From: Brucella oryzae
GTDB lineage: Bacteria; Pseudomonadota; Alphaproteobacteria; Rhizobiales; Rhizobiaceae
Length of the DNA: 64,000 nt
Reading direction: 5' to 3'
NCBI GenBank assembly: GCA_012103035.1
Contig: JAAVLL010000005.1
Location: forward strand, 1-64,000
The translations under genes and the position numbers were made by a program. This document shows positions 27,988 through 38,514 of the stretch, in pieces (positions within the stretch are counted from its first letter, which is position 1; every line of letters begins with the position of its first letter). The notes beneath the pieces were generated by a model. The model had not been told where the DNA came from and made no database searches. It saw only the letters and a program-made list of their open reading frames with translations.

Positions 27988-29201
27988 TCATCCGCAATAG
28001 ATAATCTTGTCCTTCTCAAGTCGCGATATTTCATCGTCGCCGATGTTGAGGATTGAATTGAGGATGTGCTTCGTATGCTCCCCAAGCATGGGGGCTGATG
28101 GTGTACTCAATTTCTGTCTGAGAGAATTTGATCGGATTGGCCACGAGCGGCACGGTCTTGCCCGTGGTGTGGGGAAGATTGATCTGCAATTCGCGATGGA
28201 CGACCTGCGGATGCACGAATGCCTGGTCGAGTCGGTTGATCGATGCGCATGGTACGCCGATGGGTTCGAGAAGCGCGATCCAGTGCTCGGTTGGTTCCTG
28301 GGCAAGGCGTTCGGTCAGGATCGGGATCAGAGCGTCGCGGTTTTCCAAGCGATCCGTGTTTGTGGTGAAACGGGGGTCGTCGCAGAGCACTTGCAGCCGG
28401 GACGCCGTGCAGAACTTCCTGAACTGCTGGTCGTTCCCCACCGCAAGCACGAATGATCCGTTGCTCGATTTGAACACCTGATAGGGCACGATGTTCGGAT
28501 GGGCGTTTCCATATCGGCGCGGCGGCTTCCCGTGGTCAGATAGTTCAAGTTCTGGTTGGCCAGAGCGGCAAGCTGGACATCAAGAAGCGCCATGTCGATA
28601 TGCTGGCCCTCGCCCGTCCGCTCGCGATGCAACAACGCCGACAGCACACCTGTTGCGCTATACATTCCAGTGAGGAGATCGGAAATCGGGACGCCGACCT
28701 TCTGGGGCCCGCCGCCGGGTTTGTCGTCGGCCTCGCCCGTGATGCTCATCAGCCCGGATATGGCTTGGATGGCCATGTCGTATCCGGCCACGGTCTTCAT
28801 CGGGCCGGTCTGGCCGTATCCCGTGATGGAGCAGTACACTATGTCCGGCTTGATGAGGCGGAGCGTTTCAAAATCCAGCCCATACCGCTTCATGTCGCCG
28901 ACCTTGTAGTTCTCGATAAGAACGTCGGCCTTCTTGACCAGAGATCGAACGATGTCAGCGCCGGCTTGCGTGGCGATGTCTACGCAAATCGAATGCTTAC
29001 CGCGATTGGCGCTGAGGAAATAGGCGCTCTCGGTCGTTCCATCCAGATGCGGTGGGCCCCAGTGGCGGGTGTCGTCGCCGGTAAAGGGGCGTTCGATCTT
29101 CCAGACCGTCGCCCCTAGATCGGCTAAAAGCTGCCGAGCCACGGGCCCGCTAGAATCCTCGATAGATCAAGAACTTGGTATCCACTCAACGGTCCGGCCA
29201 T
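27988..29201 (-). CDS. CaiB/BaiF family (type III) CoA-transferase
   Basis: About 404 residues with frame changes near 29140, 28500 and 28100. It starts MAGPLSGYQVLDLSRILAGP, continues LLADLGATVWKIERPFTGDD and TRHWGPP, NRGKHSICVDI, VLIENYKVGDMKRYGLDFET, and the catalytic region GEGQHIDMALLDVQLAALAN with the conserved Asp. C-terminus HTKHILNSILNIGDDEISRL. Members move CoA between organic acids (formyl-CoA:oxalate, succinyl-CoA dependent and others). Divergent from the ABC operon, with two operator-like palindromes in between. Confidence 0.85.
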
Positions 29202-29260
29202 CTCAACCACTCACATTGCGATTAACGTGCCTCTCTATGGAAGCTATGGCGAAACGTAAC

Positions 29261-29287
29261 TGGACATACCAGATTGGTCAATCCAAT
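29261..29287. promoter_or_regulatory. Operator-like tandem palindrome, CoA-transferase side
   Basis: TGGACATACCA then GA then TTGGTCAATCCAA. It lies 60 bases upstream of the minus-strand CoA-transferase start. Confidence 0.55.
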
Positions 29288-29353
29288 AATTTTGCCCCGC
29301 GTCCTGTGGGTGCTATAAAAATCTATCAAGGGGACATTGACGAAGCAGCGGGA

Positions 29354-29379
29354 TTGGTCTATCCAATTTGGTCTACAAG
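29354..29379. promoter_or_regulatory. Operator-like tandem palindrome, ABC-operon side
   Basis: TTGGTCTATCCAA followed by TTTGGTCTACAAG, the second arm partly decayed. It lies 68 bases upstream of the ABC ATPase start. Confidence 0.5.
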
Positions 29380-29446
29380 TAGGTCATCGGGAGGGATGGC
29401 CTGCGAAGCCCACAACAGGGCATCACGTTTAGGGAGGTTACGCTGC

Positions 29447-30563
29447 ATGGCGCGAATATCGCTCCAAAATGTCTCCAAGTCGTTTGGTGGCGACCAGGGC
29501 CCATGGGCCGTCAAGGATTTCTGCCTGGAGATAGAGGATGGCGAGCTCGTTGTTTTGTCGGTCCTTCGGGATGCGGAAAATCGACGACACTGCGGATGAT
29601 CGCTGGCCTCGACGACACCACTTCAGGCGCTATCACGATCGGCGGGCGGGATGTCACCGGTCTGCCACCGAAAGATCGCAATGTTGCGATGGTCTTTCAG
29701 AACTATGCGCTGTATCCGCAGAAGTCGGTCTACGACAACATGGCGTTCGGCCTACGGGTGCGCGGTGAAGCGAAGCAGGAGATCGACCGGCGCGTGAGGG
29801 CTGCAGCGGCCAGCCTAGACCTCGAATCCCTGCTCCACCGCAAGCCGCGACAGCTGTCGGGCGGGCAGATGCAGCGTGTGGCACTCGGGCGTGCGCTCGT
29901 GCGGGACCCCGATGTTTTCCTTCTGGACGAGCCGCTTTCCAATCTGGATGCGAAGCTGCGCGTCAAGATGCGGGAAGAAATCGCGACGCTCCATGCCCGG
30001 CTCCGGGCGACGATGATCTTCGTGACACATGACCAAGTCGAAGCAATGACGCTCGGGGACCGCATCGTGATCATGCGCGATGGCGTGATCCAGCAGGCTG
30101 GGAGACCTCTCGAACTCTATGACCGTCCCGCAAACACGTTCGTAGCCGGGTTTATCGGTTCGCCCGAAATGAACCTGATCGACGGGCAGTTGTCCGACGC
30201 AAGCGGGCGGCTCGAGGTGCGATCGGGAGACCTTTCGGTAGGCATACCAGAAAAGACCTTCGCCAGGAGCGGACAGAACGTGACGCTTGGAATCCGGCCG
30301 AGCACCTCGTCATCTCTAACGGCTCGCCGCTTGAGATGACCGTGAACTTGGTCGAGCAGATCGGAGCGCAGACTTATCTCATGGGCACGCTGGCCGGCCA
30401 TAAGATGCGTGCCGTCCTCCAGCGTCGTGATGAAATCCGCGCCGGTGACAAACTCCCTATCGCCTTCCCGAGTGAGCGGCTTCACCTGTTCGACTCCATT
30501 AGCGGTGCGTCGCTGCGGATGGCGCAAACGGGCGGCAAAATCGGCGTAATGGAAAATGCGTAA
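29447..30563 (+). CDS. ABC transporter ATP-binding protein, MalK/UgpC type
   Basis: SD AGGGAGG ten bases before the start. Walker [20 protein letters not shown]-loop [17 protein letters not shown], signature [17 protein letters not shown], Walker [17 protein letters not shown]-loop [14 protein letters not shown], followed by the OB-type regulatory domain of carbohydrate importers ([20 protein letters not shown]). About 370 residues. Frame changes near 29560 and 30310. First gene of the import operon with a solute-binding protein and two permeases; the substrate cannot be read from sequence. Confidence 0.88.
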
Positions 30564-30771
30564 TGGCCCCTGCGAGAGCGGCGGGTCAGGCTGATACTGC
30601 GCCCCTGGACCGTGGAGGGCGTCACCGGACTTCAGTAGGAGCTCTGTGTCGCGTCCTAACGATAGCACCTCTGGAGCGTCATAAAGGAGGGTCAACGCTA
30701 TACTCGATACCGGCGACGTTAATTCTTGGCATTTGGCTTGAACTGACAAGTTAACAAGGGAGGAGCAGGAA

Positions 30772-32117
30772 ATGAGCATTTACATTCCAGGTAGAGTGAG
30801 AATGGCGGTAGGCTTGTCCGGCATGACCCGCCGCAACTTTCTTAAATCCGCTGCCGCCGTCGGAGCAGCAAGCCTCGCGGCGCCTGCGGTGGTGCGGGCC
30901 CAGTCCGGCGTCACGCTTCGGTTTCTCAACAACGAAACTTCGGTCGCTAGTCAGGCAGCCCTGAAAAAGCGTGCGACGACTACGAAAGCAAATTCGGCGT
31001 CAAGATAATCGTCGATTCGAGCCCCATTAGCGGCACGATGCAAAAGTGATGGCGGCGGTCGCTGCCGGCCAGCCCTATGACATCATGACTTCCGGGTTCA
31101 TCGCTGGAATCTTGGAGTATATTCACGCCGGCGCCATCGTCCCGGTGACCGACCTGGTCAAAAGTATGACTGGGGCAAGAAGGCCGCATGGGAGTATCAA
31201 GGTGAGAACTGGTACTATCCGTTCGATTACAACCTCGTCGTAAATTATTACCGGAAAGACCTCTATGCCCAGAAAGGTCTGAAGATACCGGAGACGTGGG
31301 ACGACTTCTTGAAGAACTGCCAAGCGCTTACAGTCGTTAATGGTGGAAATGTTGACGTCGGCGGCTGTGTCATACCTCTTGCAAGCGACAGCTCGACCAA
31401 CTGGGCGAGCTTCGGCAATATGTTCGCCGAAGGCGCGGAGCTCTTTGACAAAGACTGGAATGTCGTTTTCGACCAGGGCGAGAACGCTGATCGTGCCACG
31501 CGCTTCTTGGATTTCTACGGCGAGTTGTACAAGACGATGCCGCCCGGCATGAACGCCGTGAGTTATGCTCAACTAATGAGTCTCTTCGCCACCGGAAAGG
31601 CGGCACACAGTGTCTATTCTGGTCGGTTGGTCGAAGCGCTTGAAGCGACTAACCCAGAACTCGCCGATAAGTACGGAATATTCCCTCGCCTGGTAGTACC
31701 GGTCAAAAGGCACTTTCATATGCTTTTGACGGCTTCTGCGTAGGGAAGTCGAACCAAAGCGAGGAGGCGATTAAGTTCCTTCAGTGGTTTGCAGAAGAGC
31801 ATTACGTCGATTGGCTGCTTTCAGCATGGATGAACAACCATCCGGCGCGCCTGGACATCTATGAGAACGAGCGTTGGAAGAGCCATCCCATGATCAAGAA
31901 GCATTGGAATACGATGATGACGATGAAGTCCTACATTGAAGGCGACAACATCAAGATCATGGCAATCGACACCAGCGGTCCTTCGATCGACATGCGTGCT
32001 TGTAACGTATTCATCGCGAATGTCATGCCGGAAATGCTCCAGCAGAAAGTCCTCGGCAACGCCTCGTCGGCTGATTGCGTCGCCGCGACTGCGCAACGCA
32101 TTCGCTCCGTCATCTAA
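30772..32117 (+). CDS. ABC transporter solute-binding protein, Tat-exported
   Basis: Family 1 periplasmic binding protein of about 445 residues. A twin-arginine signal TRRNFLKSAAAVGAASLAAP lies behind an 18-residue N-terminal extension; a start at the internal ATG just before TRRN (30823) would give the more normal signal. SD GGGAGGAG upstream of 30772. Mature landmarks: YDIMTSGFIAGILEYIHAGA, WYYPFDYNLVVNYYRKDLYA, KIPETWDDFLKNCQALT and EEAIKFLQWFAEEHYVDW. Frame changes near 30970, 31045, 31165 and 31690. Binds a sugar-like or polyol-like ligand by family; not further decided. Confidence 0.85.
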
Positions 32118-32122
32118 CTGCA

Positions 32123-32153
32123 GATCGGGGCGGCCTCCGCTGCCGCCCCGATC
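32123..32153 (+). promoter_or_regulatory. Intercistronic hairpin after the binding-protein gene
   Basis: Perfect 12-bp stem GATCGGGGCGGC / GCCGCCCCGATC with a 7-base loop and no T-run. Such hairpins typically stabilise the upstream binding-protein mRNA and reduce permease expression. Confidence 0.6.
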
Positions 32154-32165
32154 GTTCGTTCAAGG

Positions 32166-33046
32166 ATGATTCTTATGGTTCAGGACCGGCGAATTGTTGC
32201 ATTGTTTATTGGCAGTATCTCCTTGCTCGCATTTATTATTGGCGGCCCGTTGATTTACGCGGTTATGCTATCATTCTATTCGGCCCGTTCGTTTATGAGC
32301 GAACCCGAGTGGGTCGGCCTGAGCAACTACATCAAGGTATTGCAAGATCCTCTTTTCTGGAATTCGTTGACGAACGGCCTCACAATCGCGCTTTCGTCGA
32401 TTGTCCTGCAGGTAGTTCTGGGCGTTGGAATAGCGATGGTGCTTAACAAGCGCTTTGTTGGCCAGACCATTGCACGTTCGATCGCTATTCTTCCCTACTT
32501 CCTGCCGACAGTTGTCGCCTGCCTAGTGGCCCAATGGATTCTCGAGCCAAACTACGGATTGGTAAAGACCGCTCTGGCATCCATCGGTGTTGGAATGCTC
32601 GATTGGAGTTCTCATGCCTTCACGGCCAAAGGCACAATCATACTCGTCAGTGTGTGGTTGTGGACACCTTTGTCGTAACCTGCGTTCTATCTGGTTTGCA
32701 GACGATCCCAACGCAACTTTACGAAGCTGCTCGCGTCGATGGCGCCGGTGCTTGGACGCAATTCTGGCACATCACGATACCAGGCTTACGCTCGGTTCTG
32801 ATCGTGGTCATCCTTCTGCGTGGCATCTGGATGTTCAACAAGTTCGATCTGATATGGCTTTTGACAAAAGGCGGGCCGCTCAACCAGACAGAGACCTTGC
32901 CTACCTTAGCCTATCGGAAGTCGTTTATTGAGTACAACCTGGGCGGGGGCGCCGCTGTGGCAACGATCTCCTTCCTCCTGCTCTCAGGCGTCATTCTCAT
33001 CTATCTGCGCCTGTTCCCCATCGATGATGCAAAGCAAGGGCGATAA
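32166..33046 (+). CDS. ABC transporter permease (MalF type)
   Basis: About 294 residues with six hydrophobic segments, starting MILMVQDRRIVALFIGSISL. The cytoplasmic EAA loop YEAARVDGAGAWTQFWHITI contacts the ATPase. Typical N-terminal extension LSFYSARSFMSEPEWVGLSN. One frame change near 32675. Sits 48 bases after the binding protein and 3 bases before the second permease. Confidence 0.85.
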
Positions 33047-33049
33047 GAA

Positions 33050-33995
33050 ATGAAGAGCCATGTAGAGCGATTGCCCGTTGATTCCAGTCGCCAGATACCT
33101 GAGCGCGAACCGATTCGTCCGAGATCGTCGCTGCAACACGGGAGCAAGGTTCAGGAAAGCACTTTCTGGAAACCATTCAAAAGCTATCGGCAAAATTGCC
33201 CTTTATGCAACCGTACTCGTTATCTGTCTTTATTCACTCTTTCCGATATACTGGATGATCATTTCGAGCCTAAGGCCCGCGGAACGCCTTTTTCTCGATA
33301 CATCTCTCGTTTTCTGGCCGCCGGACCTGACGTCTTACGTCTCCCTCTTCCGGCAGACGAATTATATCGTCAATTTTCTGAACAGCGCTCTGATGGCGGT
33401 TGCGACGATTACCGTCTCCCTCGTGCTGTCGGCATTTGTCGCTTACGGCGCCACCCGGCTGCGCTTTCGGGGCAAGACTATGCTCGTTGCATCGATGCTT
33501 TTGCCTACATGTTCCCACCCTCATGCTGGCCATCCCAATGGCGGCAGCTTTCCGAACGATCGGCCTCACCGACACACTGTGGGGCTGTTGATCGCCCATC
33601 TCGCAATTTCGCTGCCGCTGGCGGTGTGGTTGCTCTGGGGTTTCTTCAAGTCAATGCCGTTTGACCTTGAGGAGGCTGCGATGGTTGACGGCTGTTCTCA
33701 GTTCGAAGCGTTCATCAAGGTCGTCTTGCCATTGTCCGCTCCCGGGCTCATCACTGTCGCCATCTTCTCGTTCCTTCTCTCTTGGGCCGACTATGTGTTC
33801 GCGCTGATACTTATTATGAGCGACCAAAGAAAGACGCTCCCCGTTGCTCTGCAGTCGTTGCTCGGCGCGCATGATTTGCGTTGGGGTGAAGTCTTGGCCG
33901 GCGCTTCGCTGATAGCTCTGCCTTTGTTTGTAATATTTATCTTTTGCTATCGGTACTTCGTCGCCGGGCTGTCAGCGGGTGCGGTGAAGGGATGA
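33050..33995 (+). CDS. ABC transporter permease (MalG type)
   Basis: About 315 residues. A hydrophilic N-terminus of about 40 residues, then helices beginning GKIALYATVLVICLYSLFPI and ending LPLFVIFIFCYRYFVAGLSA. EAA loop LEEAAMVDGCSQFEAFIKVV. Frame changes near 33175 and 33515. Forms the membrane channel with the preceding permease. Confidence 0.85.
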
Positions 33996-33999
33996 TCCC

Positions 34000-34033
34000 G
34001 TCAAAAGCGGCGGAAGATCGGCCGCCTTTTGAC
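34000..34033 (+). promoter_or_regulatory. Hairpin between the transporter and the GMC gene
   Basis: GTCAAAAGCGGC pairs with GCCGCCTTTTGAC with one bulged base; loop of 9 bases. It may attenuate transcription into the oxidoreductase gene; no T-run follows. Confidence 0.5.
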
Positions 34034-34068
34034 TTGCGTTTGAAAACATCACCGACCGGAGAAGGTCC

Positions 34069-35723
34069 ATGTCGAGTTACGACTATATTATCATTGGTGC
34101 AGGTTCCGCCGGGTGTGTTTTAGCCACCCGCCTGAGTGAAGACGCCAATGTGAGCGTTTTGCTGATCGAGGCGGGCGGAGGGAAGTCGCTGTTTGTCGAT
34201 ATGCCCGCCGGAATCAGGATCCTCTATACGAGCGATCGGTACAACTGGCGCTTTTGGACTGAGCCGCAGCGACATCTTGACAATCGCCGGATCTATATTC
34301 CCAGGGGAGGGTTATTGGAGGGTCGTCATCAATCAATTCGATGATCGCGATCCGCTGCAACCCTTGGGACTACGATTCGTGGGCGTCTCGGGGCATGCCT
34401 AAGTGGAGCTTTTCCGCAATGCTCCCTATTTGCGCAGGATTGAGGATGCTAGCCTGGTTGTTCAGCCTGATAATGGAACGCGCGGGCACAGCGGACCCAT
34501 CAAGCTTTCCTTCGGGCCACGGCGCTCGACCACGCAGGCGTTTGTCGACAGTCTCGTCGCTGCAGGTTTGCCTGAGAACAATGGATTCAACGGGTCGTCG
34601 CAGATAGGCGCGGGCTTCTACGAACTTACGATAGCACATGGAAGCGGTCCGGCGCATTCAAGTACTTAGAACGCGCCAAGGGACGCCCAAACCTCACCAT
34701 TCTGCCAAATTGTCATGTTCGTCGCATCAACGTTGAAGGAGGTTCTGCCAGTGGCGTGATCGTGGTTCAGAATGGCCGCGAGAGGACAATCAACTGTGAT
34801 CGAGAAGTTCTGCTGACGGCAGGCGCAATCGGTTCGCCGCAGCTTTTGATGTTGTCGGGTATCGGGCCTGCTGATCATATGCGGTCTCTCGGCATTAAAC
34901 CGGTTCACCACCTCCCGGGTGTGGGAGAGAATCTTCAGGACCATCTCGACTGCGCGGTTCGCTTCGAGGCATCGCAGCCGACGACGTTGACCCCTATATG
35001 GGCCTCCTGAAAGGCGGGATGGCCGGTGCTCGATACATTCTCAAAGGCGATGGGCCGGCCGCTTCACAGGCCGTGGAGGCGGGGGCGTTTTGGGGCCCCG
35101 ACCGATCGTCGCCGTTGCCGGAGTGGCAGGCGCACTTTGCTAACGTTCTCCGCAATCCGCCGCCCGGCGAGCGTATCGCTCACGGCTTCGCTGTTCGCGT
35201 ATGTCAGCTCAGGCCACAAAGTCGCGGTACGGTGAGATTGCGAAGCGGGGACCCCGCCATTCCACCAGCAATCGACCCGCGTCTTGGGTCCGAGCATGCG
35301 GACCTCGCGAGTCTGAGAGATGGCGTGCGCGATATGTGCGATATGATGATGTGCGGACCACTCAAGAACTTCGTAAAACGCCCGATCGATGCGGAAGCCT
35401 TTGGCAATCTCTCCTCGCTGGAGACTTTCGTGCGAGCGCGGGCCGAGACGGTATATCATCCCGTTGGGACCTGTCGCATGGGTGCTGATGATGCATCGGT
35501 CGTGGACCCGAGCATGAAAGTCCGCGGTCTTGATGGTCTGCGGGTCGTCGACGGTTCGGTGATGCCAACGCTTCTAAGCGGCAATACAAACCTGCCCATT
35601 ATGGCGATGGCCGAGAAAATCGCTGACGAACTTATTCACGGTGAAAGCTTTTCGCCTGAGTACCCGATCGCTGGGCAGATGCTTGCGCATGACGCGCATG
35701 GGCGCCGCCCGCCCTCCTCCTGA
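34069..35723 (+). CDS. GMC-family FAD alcohol oxidoreductase (choline-dehydrogenase-like)
   Basis: About 550 residues. N-terminal Rossmann DYIIIGAGSAGCVLATRLSE, LLIEAGG, GMC signature 2 LLTAGAIGSPQLLMLSGIGP, and the C-terminal active-site HPVGTCRMGADD with NTNLPIMAMAEK. Frame changes near 34325, 34430, 34650 and 35000. The family oxidises primary alcohols such as choline, glucose or polyethylene-glycol ends. It follows the importer, so it most likely acts on the imported substrate. Confidence 0.87.
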
Positions 35724-35808
35724 AAGCCTCCGTTTACCGTCCGCGGAACGCTGTAACGGTGCGAAAGCGCCCAAACCGTTTTCGTAGCTTTTGAACTCGC
35801 AGGGTACG

Positions 35809-37185
35809 ATGGCTGATTTTGATGTTGATCTGGCAGTAATTGGTGGTGGTTCAGGCGGGGTCCGCGCGGCGCGGTTGCTGCTAGCTATGGGGCCAAGGTC
35901 ATTGTTGCTGAAGGAGATCGGGTTGGCGGGACCTGCGTCATCCGTGGCTGCGTGCCCAAAAGCTTATGGTTTATGCTTCAGATTTCCAGAAAGAGATCGG
36001 GAACGCGGCGGGCTTCGGATGGTCGATTCCCCAGCGAAATTCGATTGGGGAGTATTGACGGGAAATAGAGACAGGGAAGTCTCCGTCTCGAAGCCGCATA
36101 TACGTCGGCGATTGAAAAGTCGGGAGCGCGCCTGGTAAAGAGCGCGCGACGTTTCAGGATGCGCGCACCTTGCGTCTTTCCAATGGGGAAACTGTGCGCG
36201 CTCGTAATATATTGATTGCCACAGGCAGCACGCCCAACCATGGGGAAGTTTTACCAGGCCTCGAGCATGTCATCTCCTCAGATAAGGTCTTTGAGCTTCG
36301 TGAATTGCCGAGACGGATCATAATTCAAGGAGGAGGCTACATCGCGGTTGAGTTCGCATGCATATTTGCCGGTCTCGGTTCGAAAGTGACTTTGGTTTGT
36401 CGGAGCGACAACATCCTGCGCGGTTTCGATCAAGACATAAGGACACATGTTCGGGATGCTCTGGAGCAGCAGGAGATTAGGATTGTCACTGACTGCCGGA
36501 TCAAAAGAGTCGACAGGATGGACGAAAGCAGTGGCGTATTGAAAGCTAGTCTTTCAAACGCTGAACAGCTCGTCGCCGACCAAGTCATGTTTGCGATCGG
36601 ACGAAAGCCCAACACTCAAGGCCTAAATCTCCAGAAATCTGGCGTTGCGCTAAGTGCTGACAGCGGCGGCGTCGCGGTCAACGAGAACTCGCAGACGAAT
36701 GTGCCCCATATCTATGCGGTCGGCGACGTGACAAATCGCGTCAACCTTACCCCTGTAGCCGTGCGCGAAGCGCAGGCCTTTGCAGATCGGTATTTGGCAA
36801 GCGTCCCACGCAGGTCGACTATACGGATATCCCGACTGCGGTTTTCTCGCGTCCGGAAGTCGGATCAGTTGGACTATCGGAGGCACAAGCCTGTGCCCGG
36901 TTTGAAAGGGTGGACATCTACAAAACGGATTTCCGGCCGATGAAGGTTGCCCTCTCCCACAGCTCCGAACGAATGATGATGAAACTCGTCGTGGATGCCG
37001 ATTCCGGGAGGGTCGTCGGCTGCCATATTGTCGGATCTGGCGCTGCGGAGATCATCCAGGCAGTTGCGATTGCGATAAGAATGAAAGCCGTAAAGGAGGA
37101 CTTTGATGCAACAATGGCTCTTCATCCAACAGCGGCGGAAGAACTTGTCACGATGCGGACACCGACCAAGCGCTGCGTTCGATAA
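35809..37185 (+). CDS. gor: Glutathione-disulfide reductase-like flavoprotein
   Basis: About 458 residues. FAD motif DVDLAVIGGGSGGVRAARLL, redox-active disulfide GGTCVIRGCVPKKLM (visible after joining frames near 35900-35965, specific to glutathione reductase), NAD(P) motif RIIIQGGGYIAVEFACIFAG, FAD motif HIYAVGDVTNRVNLTPVAVR and the C-terminal base HPTAAEELVTM. Frame changes near 35885, 35950, 36080 and 36800. A plasmid glutathione reductase beside a glutathione transferase gene implies a glutathione-using step in this pathway. Confidence 0.85.
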
Positions 37186-37903
37186 TGCATTTGTGTAGTC
37201 AGTCGGACTCTTCTTGCTTCACCTCAATGCGCTGGGAAGACCATGCTGAGGCGGTCGAACTTCGGTCTTAGGGGTGCTCGCAGCTCTCATCTTTGCTACC
37301 ATGAAAGCTAATAACGGCTAATCACATGAACAGCCCCTCTAACCGCGTGTGGATAATAGTCAACGATGGATTCGAAGGCGTTGCGATAAGCTATTTGGAC
37401 GTCTCAGCTGCTGGCAACTTCCAGCAGCCTTCAACTCATCCATTTTCACTCGTGAGAACAATTCGTCGATTTATCAGCAATTTATGTCGATCAGCATTCA
37501 CGAGGACATATTAGCACATGCCTCTGTCGAGCCACGCATTTCCTAATCGAAGTGCTCTGAGTCAACCGCAGCACTCTGAATAGCCACAGGATCTCGGAGG
37601 CTCCATGTGCGGATGTATATGGACCCCGCCCAATTGCAACAGTCGGCTGGATCAGGATCGATGGTCACAACTGCTGATGTATATCCGGCTGCGTGATGCG
37701 GCTGGACAACGTCTTCGCCGCGAGCCTCGATGGGTTGATGGGTTTTCGCCGCTTCCACCTCAAAGCCCCGATGACATTGGTTAACGCCATGCCGGTCCAC
37801 ACATCAGGTTCTGGAAGCGACGGGGTGACCGTTTCGCCATCTCCTGCCATTGGCTGCAATTGGCGGGTGGGACCTCCTTTAGTTATTGGCCGCTTCTATT
37901 CAG

Positions 37904-37983
37904 GCCGCCTTCACCGACAGCGCGGCCCCTTTGCGGAAGTCGACCGGCGTGCTCGCAACATAAACCGTCACGCCCGAAGGGAT
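37904..37983 (-). pseudogene. IS66 TnpB N-terminal remnant
   Basis: The minus strand reads IPSGVTVYVASTPVDFRKGA, the conserved N-terminus of IS66 Orf2/TnpB (PVDFRKG), then loses similarity. Only about 27 codons remain. Confidence 0.6.
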
Positions 37984-38019
37984 GCTTGAGTACGTTCAGC
38001 TGGCGTATCTGGTCTGGTC

Positions 38020-38380
38020 GGTGCAGGTGCGCCAGCGGACGCAGCGATCGACGCTTTGCGCGGGCATCTTGCCGAACGCGGCATCATCGCACCACAAGGT
38101 CCGGCTCACCTGAAAACCTTAGCTGCCGCGATTGATGCCGCCGAACCAGCGATGCCCCAACTGGTCCTCGACCTTGGTCGCGTACCTCGAGCAGGTCGAC
38201 CGGTTGAGCCGCGAAGATTGGAGAGCTGGAGAAATCCTTCGCCGTGAAGCCCCACGCGGGAGGATACACCCACCTTCGGACCACGCCGGGAATTGGCCCG
38301 ATCACGGCCATGGCGGTGGAAGCGTGTGCGCCCCAATGGCGACCTTAAGCGAGGTCGCGACTATAGCGGTGGCGCAGTTC
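38020..38380 (+). pseudogene. IS110-family transposase C-terminal remnant
   Basis: Across three frames: AIDALRGHLAERGIIAPQGP, AHLKTLAAAIDAAEPAMPQ, YLEQVDRLSR, and TTPGIGPITAMAVEA. The TPGIGP.TA...A motif is the IS110/IS1111 Tnp C-terminal domain. The N-terminal DEDD domain is absent. Confidence 0.62.
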
Positions 38381-38417
38381 GGGCGTGATCTGCTCCGAGA
38401 GCCATTGACTGAGAAAA

Positions 38418-38444
38418 CTGGATATGCCAAATTGGTCAAACCAG
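38418..38444. promoter_or_regulatory. Operator-like tandem palindrome upstream of the FAD oxidase
   Basis: CTGG-ATATG-CCAA, A, TTGG-TCAAA-CCAG: two adjoining 13-bp palindromes, 71 bases before the GTG start. It is the most symmetrical copy in the window. Confidence 0.6.
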
Positions 38445-38514
38445 ATCGCGATGTTTTCCCAAACGATGCGCACCTGGATGGTTGGACGTCGAAAATCTCG
38501 AAGGAGGAAGCGCC

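Larger units (their letters stand above)
37186..38417. other. Intergenic region of insertion-sequence debris
   Basis: 37186-37900 has no recognisable gene and only short random ORFs. From 37904 on, remnants of two insertion sequences abut each other on opposite strands (listed separately). The gap separates the gor gene from the FAD-oxidase operon. Confidence 0.5.

Noticed and set aside
30117..30779. 220-codon minus-strand ORF
   Set aside because: Shadow of the ABC ATPase C-terminal region and the following spacer, with no family features.
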